Shown here: positions 6,961 to 13,261 of the stretch, piece by piece
Numbering within the stretch: position 1 is the first letter of the stretch
Layout of the letters: the number at the start of each line of letters is the position of its first letter
Source of the DNA: an uncultured Lachnospiraceae bacterium
GTDB lineage: Bacteria > Bacillota > Clostridia > Lachnospirales > Lachnospiraceae
Direction of reading: 5' to 3'
DNA length: 14,645 bases
Assembly (NCBI GenBank): GCA_910586405.1
Contig: CAJUII010000049.1
Location: forward strand, 5,805-20,449
The notes under the pieces: model-generated
The model's input: the letters and a program-made list of their open reading frames with translations, nothing else
The model's database searches: none
What the model was told of the DNA's origin: nothing
Translations under genes and position numbers: made by a program

Positions 6961-7020
6961 TGGCTTGTTCATCTCCTTATGCCGCTTTTGGCGGCGAAAA
7001 TAAAAGTGCTTCTATCTGAA

Positions 7021-7049
7021 AGTATAACACAGAGGAAGGAGGCGGTCAT
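7021..7049 (-). promoter_or_regulatory. Putative promoter of the flavodoxin/GH10-like operon
   Basis: Minus strand ATGACC (7044-7049), 17 nt, TATACT (7021-7026). The leader of about 50 nt contains a GC-rich hairpin (GCCGC/GCGGC, 6981-6995) just before the AAGGAG site. The -35 is poor. Confidence 0.4.
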
Positions 7050-7271
7050 TAAAATTGAGTTAAAAATTTTCAGTATCGTAGCGTGCGCCAAAAATATGGA
7101 TATGCTTAGAACTGTCAAAACGATAACGGTTGACTGCTGCTGGCTCGCTGGGGGCAGATGAACAAAGTTTGCGGTTATATTTTTGTGTAATCTATTCATT
7201 ACTGGCAACCGTTCACTGGTATTGCCTTTATTATGAAAACAGCATACAATAGTTTAAATATAAAGTATATT

Positions 7272-7299
7272 TTGAGCTTTTGATTAGCACGTTTATAAC
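7272..7299 (+). promoter_or_regulatory. Putative promoter of the GNAT acetyltransferase gene
   Basis: TTGAGC (7272-7277), 16 nt, TATAAC (7294-7299). It lies about 28 nt upstream of the ATG and just before the AAAGGAG site. Apart from the divergent promoters, 6973-7326 (about 350 nt) shows no convincing gene. Confidence 0.35.
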
Positions 7300-7326
7300 C
7301 GTAAAAACATACAAAGGAGTATACGC

Positions 7327-7866
7327 ATGGAAACGAAGAGACTGTTGATTCGAAATTTTAACCTGTATGACATTGACGCATGTTATCAAAGCTGGGGTCA
7401 GGACAAGGCGCTTGGCAGATATATCCTAAACTATCCCATGACAGACAGGCAGCAGATGGCAGGGCTGGTGCAGGGATTTCTTACCAATAAAGATGCATGG
7501 GTGGTATTGGACAAAAGACTCGGTGCGGTTGTCGGCTGTATAACGATTGACGTGCCGTACAGCCCGCTAAAAATCGGCGAGCTGGGCTATATTATTGGTG
7601 AGAAATACCAAAAGCAGGGTTATGCATTTGAGGCGGCTGAATGTATCCTACAGGAGTACTTGATAAACCGCGGATTTTATCTCATTGAGGCCAAGTGCAA
7701 TGAGACAAACCGCGCATCGTTAAAAGTGCTCGAAAAATTAGGCTTCCGCATTGAGGCAACACTGAGGGGCAGAAGGATAGATTTGCTGTCCGATGAACGG
7801 AATGCCCTTGTAATTGCGTCAATCACGCAGGAGGAGGCATCATCGAATAGCGCGGCTGTTCATTAG
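7327..7866 (+). CDS. GNAT family N-acetyltransferase (RimJ/RimL type)
   Basis: A 179-residue protein with the layout of the RimJ/RimL-like Acetyltransf_3 family. METKRLLIRNF opens the fold, a central strand VVGCITI (68-74) is followed by GELGYIIGEKYQKQGYAFEA (84-103), which contains the acetyl-CoA pyrophosphate-binding QKQGYA loop, and NETNRASLKVLEKLGFR (125-141) closes the domain. It transfers an acetyl group from acetyl-CoA to an amine, either a protein N-terminus or a small molecule; the acceptor cannot be told from sequence. The start follows CAAAGGAG about 8 nt upstream. It is a single gene convergent with fumB, with only about 45 nt between stop codons and no canonical terminator there. 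Confidence 0.9.
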   Translation: METKRLLIRNFNLYDIDACYQSWGQDKALGRYILNYPMTDRQQMAGLVQGFLTNKDAWVVLDKRLGAVVGCITIDVPYSPLKIGELGYIIGEKYQKQGYAFEAAECILQEYLINRGFYLIEAKCNETNRASLKVLEKLGFRIEATLRGRRIDLLSDERNALVIASITQEEASSNSAAVH

Positions 7867-7911
7867 GGTTGTGTGTACAGTGAAAAATTGCATGAGACAA
7901 CCACCAAAGTG

Positions 7912-8463
7912 TCAATCTTGCTGATAGGCATGGATGGCTGTCTCGTACAGATTATTTCCTTCTGAGTCGATCACGACAATCACAGGGAAATTTTCCACTT
8001 CGAGCCTGCGGATGGCTTCTGTGCCCAAATCGTCATAGGCGATAACTTCTGACGATTTGATGGATTTGGAGAGGAGGGCGCCCGCGCCGCCGACGGCTGC
8101 GAAATACACTGCATGATTGCGAACAATGGCATCCTTGACGGCATCACTTCGTTTGCCTTTGCCTATCATGCCTTTTAGACCGAGGTCTAGCAGCCGAGGC
8201 GTGTATTTGTCCATGCGGCTTGCTGTCGTAGGACCTGCGGAGCCGATGGGACGTCCTTCTCTTGCGGGAGAGGGTCCCATATAGTAGATTATGTTGTTTG
8301 TCAGATCGATGGGAAGCGGTTCATTTTGGTCAAGAGCGTTGTCCATGCGCAAATGTGCGGCGTCTCTTGCGGTGTAGATGGTTCCTGTGATGTATACGTA
8401 ATCCCCAGCTCTCAGGGATGTTGCGTCCTCGTTTGAGATGGGCGCGTTGATGTGTTGATCCAT
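7912..8463 (-). CDS. fumB: Class I fumarate hydratase, beta (C-terminal) subunit
   Basis: A 183-residue subunit of the two-component, iron-sulfur fumarase that interconverts fumarate and L-malate. It holds the Fumarase_C swivel domain with the family segments LRAGDYVYITGTIYTARDAAH (17-37), MGPSPA (62-67), GSAGPTTASRMDKYTP (74-89) and GLKGMIGKGKRS (95-106). The order alpha then beta matches known split class I enzymes. A related L(+)-tartrate dehydratase has the same architecture, so the substrate is slightly uncertain. The start at 8463 has AGGAGG 8 nt upstream. It lies 132 nt downstream of fumA, longer than usual for this pair. Confidence 0.9.
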   Translation of the reverse strand: MDQHINAPISNEDATSLRAGDYVYITGTIYTARDAAHLRMDNALDQNEPLPIDLTNNIIYYMGPSPAREGRPIGSAGPTTASRMDKYTPRLLDLGLKGMIGKGKRSDAVKDAIVRNHAVYFAAVGGAGALLSKSIKSSEVIAYDDLGTEAIRRLEVENFPVIVVIDSEGNNLYETAIHAYQQD

Positions 8464-8595
8464 GTATTATTCCTCCTGGTTTTATTCGATCGTAGTTCTC
8501 AGAGATCTGTATAATTCTGTACAGAGATTGGATGCGGCTGTAATAGCGAGACGGATGAGTGGCAACCGATGCTGGGTAATGTGCTGTTTCTAAAA

Positions 8596-9438
8596 TTACA
8601 GCTCCCGCACGGCATGACGGTTGACGTGGCAGCAGATGTTCACGGCGACAGGCAGCCCTGCGATGTGCGTCGGGTAGGTGTTGATATTGACGGCGAGTGC
8701 AGTCGTGGTGCCGCCCAGCCCGCCGGGGCCAATACCAGTGCGGTTGATTTTGTCTAAAAGCTCTATTTCCATTTCTTTCACATAGGGGATTGCTGAACGC
8801 TGGCTGATAGGTCTTGTGAGTGCCTTTTTTGCCATGAGGGCGCATTTTTCGAAGGTTCCGCCTATTCCGACGCCGACAACCATAGGCGGGCAGGCGTTAG
8901 GACCTGCGTCTTTTACAGCGGTGAGGATTGCATTTTTGACACCCTCGATGCCGTCGGCAGGTTTGAGCATAAAGACGCGGCTCATATTTTCGCTGCCAAA
9001 GCCTTTGGGGGCAACGGTGATGGTCACTTTATCTCCTGCTGTCAGTTCATAGTGGATGACAGCCGGGGTGTTGTCATTGGTATTTTCGCGCAAAAGGGGA
9101 TCTTTGACGACAGATTTTCTTAGATATCCGTCTGTGTAGCCCTGGCGTACACCCTCATTGATGGCATCCTCTAAACTGCCGCCCTCAAAGTGTACCTCCT
9201 GCCCGATTTCTATAAAAATCACTGCCATGCCAGTGTCCTGACAGATGGGAATTTTGTCTGTGTCTGCAATCTGTAAATTGTCTTGAAGCTGGTTTAAAAT
9301 TTGTTTTCCAAGGGGACTTTTTTCAGTGCTGACAGCCTGTTTTAAGGCGGTGTCCATATCAGGCGTGAGCGCGTGGTTTGCCTCAATACACAGTTCACGG
9401 ACAGCCTGTGTTATTTGTGTGGTATAAATGGTTTTCAT
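8596..9438 (-). CDS. fumA: Class I fumarate hydratase, alpha (N-terminal) subunit
   Basis: A 280-residue catalytic subunit carrying the [4Fe-4S] cluster. Three likely cluster cysteines are visible: Cys66 in PICQDTGMAV, Cys183 in NACPPMVVGVGIGG, and Cys269 or 270 in NICCHVNRHA. GIGPGGLGGTTTALAV (235-250) is another family block. Such fumarases are oxygen-sensitive, in keeping with an anaerobe, and feed a partial TCA or amino-acid fermentation route. The length equals that of stand-alone alpha subunits. The start at 9438 has a weak GAGG site. It follows ybaK by 57 nt and precedes fumB. The same fold serves L-tartrate dehydratase; fumarase is the more likely call without a tartrate-specific neighbour. 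Confidence 0.9.
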   Translation of the reverse strand: MKTIYTTQITQAVRELCIEANHALTPDMDTALKQAVSTEKSPLGKQILNQLQDNLQIADTDKIPICQDTGMAVIFIEIGQEVHFEGGSLEDAINEGVRQGYTDGYLRKSVVKDPLLRENTNDNTPAVIHYELTAGDKVTITVAPKGFGSENMSRVFMLKPADGIEGVKNAILTAVKDAGPNACPPMVVGVGIGGTFEKCALMAKKALTRPISQRSAIPYVKEMEIELLDKINRTGIGPGGLGGTTTALAVNINTYPTHIAGLPVAVNICCHVNRHAVREL

Positions 9439-9495
9439 TTACGATACCTCATTTCATGATTCTTTTCAAAGTGTTTTCTTGATCCCGCAGTTGAT

Positions 9496-9966
9496 TTACT
9501 GAACCAACGCTGCAAAGGATGCCCCAGCGGCGTTTCGCAGGTCCTGCGGTGAGAGCTCTAGCTGTATGCCGATCTTGCCGCCGCTCACAATGATTTTTTC
9601 AAGCGTTTCAGCGCTTTGCTCGATGCGGGTAACATACTGCTTTTTCATGCCGATTGCGGTGCAGCCGCCACGGATATAGCCTGTCACGCTGTTGATCTCC
9701 TTCACGTGCAGCATTGTCACCGACTTTTCCCCGACAGACGCAGCTGCCTTTTTCATGTCGAGCTTTTCTGCGATGGGGATGACAAAGACATAGTAATTTT
9801 TGCTGCTGCCCTGTGCGACCAGCGTCTTATAGACCTTTTCATAGGGAAGTCCGAGCATGTCCGCAATCTGTTCGCCGTCAATAAATTCATCGCATGTGTA
9901 AGTGTGCAGCGTGTAGGGAATTTTCATGTTGTCGAGTATCCGCATTGCGTTTGTTTTGGTTGCCAT
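9496..9966 (-). CDS. ybaK: Cys-tRNA(Pro) deacylase, YbaK/EbsC family
   Basis: A 156-residue trans-editing enzyme that hydrolyses Cys mischarged on tRNA(Pro). The fold-specific segments are all present: the N-terminal AMRILDNMKIPYTLHTY, VYKTLV with the lysine corresponding to the catalytic Lys (about residue 47), YVFVIPIAEKLDMKKAA (59-75), and the hallmark GYIRGGCTAIGMKKQ (96-110). The length is typical for YbaK. The start ATG at 9966 is preceded by AGAAGG. It is first in a minus-strand run with fumA and fumB, but the pathways are unrelated, so co-transcription may be incidental. Its leader carries a strong palindrome at 10004-10029. Confidence 0.93.
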   Translation of the reverse strand: MATKTNAMRILDNMKIPYTLHTYTCDEFIDGEQIADMLGLPYEKVYKTLVAQGSSKNYYVFVIPIAEKLDMKKAAASVGEKSVTMLHVKEINSVTGYIRGGCTAIGMKKQYVTRIEQSAETLEKIIVSGGKIGIQLELSPQDLRNAAGASFAALVQ

Positions 9967-10003
9967 TGCGCGTGCCTTCTTTCTTAGAATGTGATTGTGA
10001 TTC

Positions 10004-10029
10004 AGTAGGGAAGATTTATCTTCCCTACT
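10004..10029. repeat. Perfect 12-bp inverted repeat in the ybaK leader
   Basis: AGTAGGGAAGAT (10004-10015), a 2-nt spacer, and ATCTTCCCTACT (10018-10029) are exact reverse complements. It lies just downstream of a possible minus-strand promoter (TAAAAT at 10035-10040) and next to the possible plus-strand promoter of the structured RNA candidate. In RNA it would form a very stable hairpin. There is no clear U-tract for a terminator on the minus strand, and only a loosely T-rich tract (TTGATTATTTTATC) on the plus strand. It could be an operator, a 5' stabilising hairpin of the ybaK mRNA, or a terminator of nothing visible. Confidence 0.7.
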
Positions 10030-10064
10030 TGATTATTTTATCACAGGTACATAGAAAAATAAAC

Positions 10065-10207
10065 CATAAAAAAGTCTGGCACTTGTGTGGGAGACGAAAC
10101 CAACAAGACAGCCAAAAGCGCCTTGCTAACGAAGTCTAACGCTGAGGGAAATTCAGTTTAGGCGATCAAAGAACCGCTATAGAGTCACAACAAAATAGCG
10201 GTTTTTT
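10065..10207 (+). ncRNA. Candidate structured RNA with terminator, class unknown
   Basis: A stretch without a supported gene folds by eye into three elements. First, a 12-bp hairpin: TGGC/GCCA (10077-10080, 10111-10114), CTTGT/ACAAG (10082-10086, 10103-10107) and TGG/CCA (10088-10090, 10100-10102), with loop GAGACGAAA. Second, an element closed by CGCCT/AGGCG (10119-10123, 10160-10164) containing a CTGA/TCAG hairpin. Third, an intrinsic terminator. The loop AGAC (10092-10095) can pair with GTCT at 10134-10137, suggesting a pseudoknot. A weak promoter (TTGATT, 17 nt, TAGAAA; 10029-10057) would start near 10064. This layout suggests a small RNA or riboswitch-like leader. I compared it from memory with TPP, SAM, cobalamin, purine, THF, c-di-GMP, ZTP and fluoride classes and found no match. 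The next gene starts 320 nt beyond the terminator and has its own promoter. Confidence 0.45.
10172..10207 (+). terminator. Intrinsic terminator of the structured RNA candidate
   Basis: AACCGCTAT (10172-10180) pairs with ATAGCGGTT (10195-10203) around a 14-nt loop, followed by a T-run ending at 10207. The stem is 9 bp and perfect. Confidence 0.8.
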
Positions 10208-10293
10208 GATGTGCACGGGTGTTGTCAGTTTTTCGGGTTTATAACAGTAAATTTAAGCTTGATGTATAGGAGTAATTTGGTGAATTGTGAAAA

Positions 10294-10319
10294 ATGATGG
10301 ATTTCCATGTATCTATCAT
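10294..10319. repeat. Inverted repeat upstream of the surface protein promoter
   Basis: ATGATGGAT (10294-10302) and ATCTATCAT (10311-10319) form a 9-bp stem with one G-T pair and an 8-nt loop. It lies about 45 bp upstream of the -35 box, a plausible regulator site, but it is AT-rich. Confidence 0.35.
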
Positions 10320-10327
10320 GAGAAAAT

Positions 10328-10343
10328 ATACTCTATGGAGTAT
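10328..10343. repeat. Dyad immediately upstream of the surface protein promoter
   Basis: ATACTC (10328-10333), TATG, GAGTAT (10338-10343) is a perfect 6-bp dyad ending 20 bp before the -35 box. It is followed by GTTTTTA, so it could be an operator or a weak terminator that shields the promoter from read-through. Confidence 0.4.
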
Positions 10344-10362
10344 GTTTTTATACGCTATAGAA

Positions 10363-10391
10363 TTGACAACGCCATGATGGAACTATATAAT
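10363..10391 (+). promoter_or_regulatory. Fully consensus sigma-A promoter of the surface protein gene
   Basis: TTGACA (10363-10368), a 17-nt spacer, TATAAT (10386-10391): all 12 positions match consensus with ideal spacing. Transcription would begin near 10398, leaving a leader of about 130 nt before the ATG at 10527. Such a strong promoter normally implies either high expression or tight repression. Confidence 0.8.
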
Positions 10392-10526
10392 GAAAGATAG
10401 AAAATCCTGTTGAAATGGGATATATATAGTAGTTTATTGTAGAATTAGGGCAGTTTTGCGGAACTAATATCCTCAATAAATGGTTTACGCTTAGAGTACT
10501 ATATAAAAATGGAAGGAGAAAAAATT

Positions 10527-12815
10527 ATGAAACGAAAACAATGGCTAGCGGTGGCAATGTCTGCATTGATCACAATGAGTTCATTTCCCGTATACGCCAC
10601 AAGTATGGGAAATAAGGAAAGTATGGGGGAAGAGCAGGCGGCAGAAGAACAAGATGACAGTATTTTGGAAATGCAGGCGGAGGAAGATGGAACGGCGATA
10701 CCGGAAATGAATACTCCTGAAACGAGTGCTGCAGAGGTACTTGTGGAAACAGAATCCGAGTATATAACTGAAGAACTGGCAGAAACAGAAACCGCATCCG
10801 AACAAACAACCGAGGAACCAGCAGAAACAGAATCCGAACAAATAACCGAAGAACTGACCGAAAAAGAAACAGAATCCGACCGAGGGACTGAAGAATCCTC
10901 CGAGGAAGCAACAAGTTCAGAGGAAGCAACGGAATCAGAAGAGGAAACAAAATCAGAAGAAGAGACAGAATCGAATATTGCAAGTGGTGTCTATGAGAAT
11001 ATAACGTGGGTGATTGACGCGGATGGTAAGCTGACTGTAACAGGTACAGGAGAATTTGCCTCATCTCCTGAAAATAAAAATGCGTATTGGACAAGAGCGC
11101 CTTGGTATGAAAAAAGGGAGCGCATTGTGGCAGCGGAAATTGATGTAACTGGAATCCAAGACGCAGGTTGTATGTTTCGAGAGTGCAGCAACTTAAAAAG
11201 TATTACTTTCAAGAACTTTGATACCAGTCAAACAACTACCATGGAATGTATGTTTTATAACTGCAAGAGCCTTGAAAAGCTGGATTTAAGCGGATTTCAT
11301 ACAGATCACGTCGTCAATATGGCGTATATGTTTGCCAATTGTAGAAATCTAATAGATTTAAACGTGCGCAGTTTCAACACAGGGCAGGTAACAGAGATTG
11401 ATGGAATGTTTCAGGAGTGTATGCGGCTGAGAAATTTGGATTTAAGTTCTTTTTCATTAAACAATGTGAAGAAAGCGGATAATGTGTTTGCCGCTTCCAC
11501 AAAATTAAACGTAATTCAAACACCTAAAAATGTTGTAACACCAATTCTACTGCCTGCGAGCCGTGGGTACAGTTGGTATCATAACAATATGGAAATCACT
11601 GTACTGCCTCAAAACCAAAGTTCGAGTATCAGCGTGATCAAAGGTTCTAGCAAACCGCATACAACAAGACCAATTACGCCACGGATTATAACAACGAAGC
11701 TTCAAAGTGCGGTTCAGAACGTTCCATATGAATCGGTCCTGCAAAATAATGGTTGGAGCGGAGCAACTTACAAGCTTAGCAGCGGTACATTACCTGAAGG
11801 AATCTGCTTGGGCACTGACGGTAAAATATATGGTATCACAAAAGAAACAGGAGAGTTTCAATTTACCGTAAACATGACAGTAAAAGACAGTCCGCTGATC
11901 GATGAAAAGACACTTACATTGGTGGTTCTGAATAGTACAGATAGCGTAGTGGATGCAATTGATGAACCAGGGTATGAAATTACACAGCCAATCCCCGATG
12001 TCAGTGTTGAGAAAAAAATTACGGATGAGTTGTTTATTTCAAAAGGACCATTTAATGAATTTCGAGACGCATTTCTGGATGGAAATAAGCTTACAAGAGA
12101 TGTAGATTATACTGCTGAGTCTGGAAGTACTAGAATTACGATTAAGGCGGAAACACTTGATCGGCTTGAGAAGGGAAAACATACGTTGGGCGTTGAGTTT
12201 CGTACAGAAAAAGGTTCTATGAAACGAGTTGCTCAGAATTTTAACGTCAATAACAAAAAGATGAATAGCAGTCAAGATTCAGACCATGAATCAAGCTCTT
12301 CTGATAAAAAACAAACGAGCACAAATTATACCAGCGGATTGGTGACTGCACGAAGCAAAACGGAATTGATTACAGAAGATAACATATACTACAGTGTCTA
12401 TCTTCCACATGAAGATGCGTTACTCAGGCTTGCTTTGTTTCATAAAGTTTATGGAGACAATGCAACAGTCCTTGCCTACCTTGATAATGGTATTGGTTAC
12501 AATTTAAATTTGAATGCCTTTCTGTTTGCAGGTCATGATCTTGATCTAAGTACAGAAGAAATCAAACTTGCCGGATTCGCGCCGAATTTTAAATCAATAT
12601 TACTCTCTATGAAACAAAAGTCCGATTTAACCTATGGTTTGGGTATGAATCTCTATGTAGGACCAGAATATGCAAATCATCAAACTTATGTTTATATATT
12701 TGATGATTTAGCGCAATCGTTTGTACCCTATACAGAGACAGTGGTTGCTGCAAATGGAAATGTTGGCTTCTATACACAACGTCTGACTGATTTTATTGTG
12801 ATGGTGGCTGAATAA
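10527..12815 (+). CDS. Secreted BspA-like mosaic protein with Glu/Ser/Thr repeats, DUF285-type repeats, Ig-like and X2-like domains
   Basis: 762 residues. A signal peptide (MKRKQWLAVAMSALITMSSF, cleavage near YA at 24) is followed by a low-complexity Glu/Thr/Ser stalk (about 30-152). Residues about 216-325 hold four to five 26-residue repeats of the BspA/DUF285 type (MFxxCxxLxxLdlSxFxTxxVxxM; MF at 216, 242, 268 and 294). A putative Ig domain of He_PIG type (about 390-452, with LSSGTLPEGICLGTDGKIYG) and an X2-like module (about 503-560, with GNKLTRDVDYTAESGSTRITIK) follow. A Ser/Asp linker leads to an unrecognised C-terminal domain (about 600-762). No LPXTG, transmembrane anchor, LysM or choline-binding repeat is visible, so the surface attachment mode is unknown. 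Likely role: adhesion or binding of host or dietary ligands (inference). The start is ATG 10527 because GGAAGGAGAA precedes it; the ATG at 10509 lies upstream of that site. Base composition is visibly more A/T-rich than the neighbouring genes, consistent with transfer. Confidence 0.88.
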   Translation: MKRKQWLAVAMSALITMSSFPVYATSMGNKESMGEEQAAEEQDDSILEMQAEEDGTAIPEMNTPETSAAEVLVETESEYITEELAETETASEQTTEEPAETESEQITEELTEKETESDRGTEESSEEATSSEEATESEEETKSEEETESNIASGVYENITWVIDADGKLTVTGTGEFASSPENKNAYWTRAPWYEKRERIVAAEIDVTGIQDAGCMFRECSNLKSITFKNFDTSQTTTMECMFYNCKSLEKLDLSGFHTDHVVNMAYMFANCRNLIDLNVRSFNTGQVTEIDGMFQECMRLRNLDLSSFSLNNVKKADNVFAASTKLNVIQTPKNVVTPILLPASRGYSWYHNNMEITVLPQNQSSSISVIKGSSKPHTTRPITPRIITTKLQSAVQNVPYESVLQNNGWSGATYKLSSGTLPEGICLGTDGKIYGITKETGEFQFTVNMTVKDSPLIDEKTLTLVVLNSTDSVVDAIDEPGYEITQPIPDVSVEKKITDELFISKGPFNEFRDAFLDGNKLTRDVDYTAESGSTRITIKAETLDRLEKGKHTLGVEFRTEKGSMKRVAQNFNVNNKKMNSSQDSDHESSSSDKKQTSTNYTSGLVTARSKTELITEDNIYYSVYLPHEDALLRLALFHKVYGDNATVLAYLDNGIGYNLNLNAFLFAGHDLDLSTEEIKLAGFAPNFKSILLSMKQKSDLTYGLGMNLYVGPEYANHQTYVYIFDDLAQSFVPYTETVVAANGNVGFYTQRLTDFIVMVAE
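10743..10975 (+). repeat. Degenerate coding repeat, Glu/Ser/Thr stalk
   Basis: The motif GAAACAGAATCCGA and close variants recur (around 10746, 10824 and 10866, with a variant near 10785), giving imperfect TESEQITEELAE-like protein units, followed by shorter SEEATESEEE units. Such tracts expand and contract by recombination and set the stalk length. The opposite-strand open frames here are by-products of this composition. Confidence 0.65.
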
Positions 12816-12859
12816 TATACAGTTTTGTCTGGCGTTAAACATCTATAAATAACGTTGAG

Positions 12860-12901
12860 AAATCCGACAGCGAATTGATATCTTCAATGCTGTCGGATTT
12901 T
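12860..12901. terminator. Bidirectional terminator between the surface protein and yolD genes
   Basis: AAATCCGACAGC (12860-12871) pairs with GCTGTCGGATTT (12889-12900). The 17-nt apical part can extend through ATTGA/TCAAT. TTTT closes it on the plus strand, and a shorter T-run on the minus strand. The flanking genes are convergent (stops at 12815 and 12932). Confidence 0.8.
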
Positions 12902-12931
12902 CAATGTTTGGCTGGACAGACGAACTTGCTT

Positions 12932-13261
12932 TCAAGCCAGATACACCTCCACAATATCGTCAAACAAAATCTTTGTCTGCACAATCTGCAATACGCGGCA
13001 GGTAAGATCAAGCCGTGACACGACCCCGGTAACTTTCACATATTCCCCTTCATGATAATAGATGACCGTGGCTAGGATTCCTCTCTGCAACAGATGCATT
13101 TTGCGGTCAAGTTCCTCAGCCATTTCATCGGACAGGAGAATGCGCGGGACGGTCACGTGCTCTTTTGCCTCGAGTGCCTCAGCAAGTCCGGTGAGGGCAG
13201 CAAAAGGCATAAATTGTTTTGCGCGTTTTTCTGTGGGCATGGGGCAGGGTGGTTTTTTCAC
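12932..13261 (-). CDS. YolD-like protein, polymerase-coupled
   Basis: 109 residues, starting at GTG 13261 (KKPPCPMPTEKRAKQFMPF). The N-terminal RAKQFMPFAALTGLAEAL block, central LSDEMAEELDRKM and a C-terminal small beta barrel (ATVIYYHEGEYVKVTGVVSRLDLTCRVLQIV...ILFDDIVEVYL) fit the YolD-like family. In Bacillus, YolD-like genes lie beside UvrX-type Y-family polymerases and have been likened to UmuD, although they lack its protease residues. The GTG start overlaps the polymerase stop as GTGA, and GGAGG lies 9 nt upstream, so translation is probably coupled. The function is probably as a polymerase partner or regulator (inference from context). Confidence 0.85.
   Translation of the reverse strand: MKKPPCPMPTEKRAKQFMPFAALTGLAEALEAKEHVTVPRILLSDEMAEELDRKMHLLQRGILATVIYYHEGEYVKVTGVVSRLDLTCRVLQIVQTKILFDDIVEVYLA

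Noticed and set aside
6979..7161. 60-residue plus-strand frame between the divergent flavodoxin and GNAT genes
   Set aside because: No ribosome binding site at its ATG. The GGAAGGAGG at about 7034-7042 precedes only an ATT codon, and the peptide resembles no family. It overlaps the minus-strand leader and promoter.
7867..7911. Terminator between the GNAT gene and fumB
   Set aside because: GGTTGT/ACAACC can pair, but the loop is about 24 nt and no T-run follows on either strand.
8330..8845. 171-residue minus-strand frame spanning the fumA-fumB gap
   Set aside because: It overlaps both well-supported fumarase genes in another frame, with no ribosome binding site and a composition typical of an out-of-frame shadow.
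10065..10207. Protein-coding leader peptide or known riboswitch such as cobalamin, SAM or c-di-GMP
   Set aside because: No ribosome binding site with a usable short frame, and the hallmark conserved blocks of those riboswitches are absent.
10570..11094. 174-residue minus-strand Leu/Arg-rich frame
   Set aside because: It is the antisense of the Glu/Ser/Thr repeat stalk of the surface protein; its length comes from the repeat composition.
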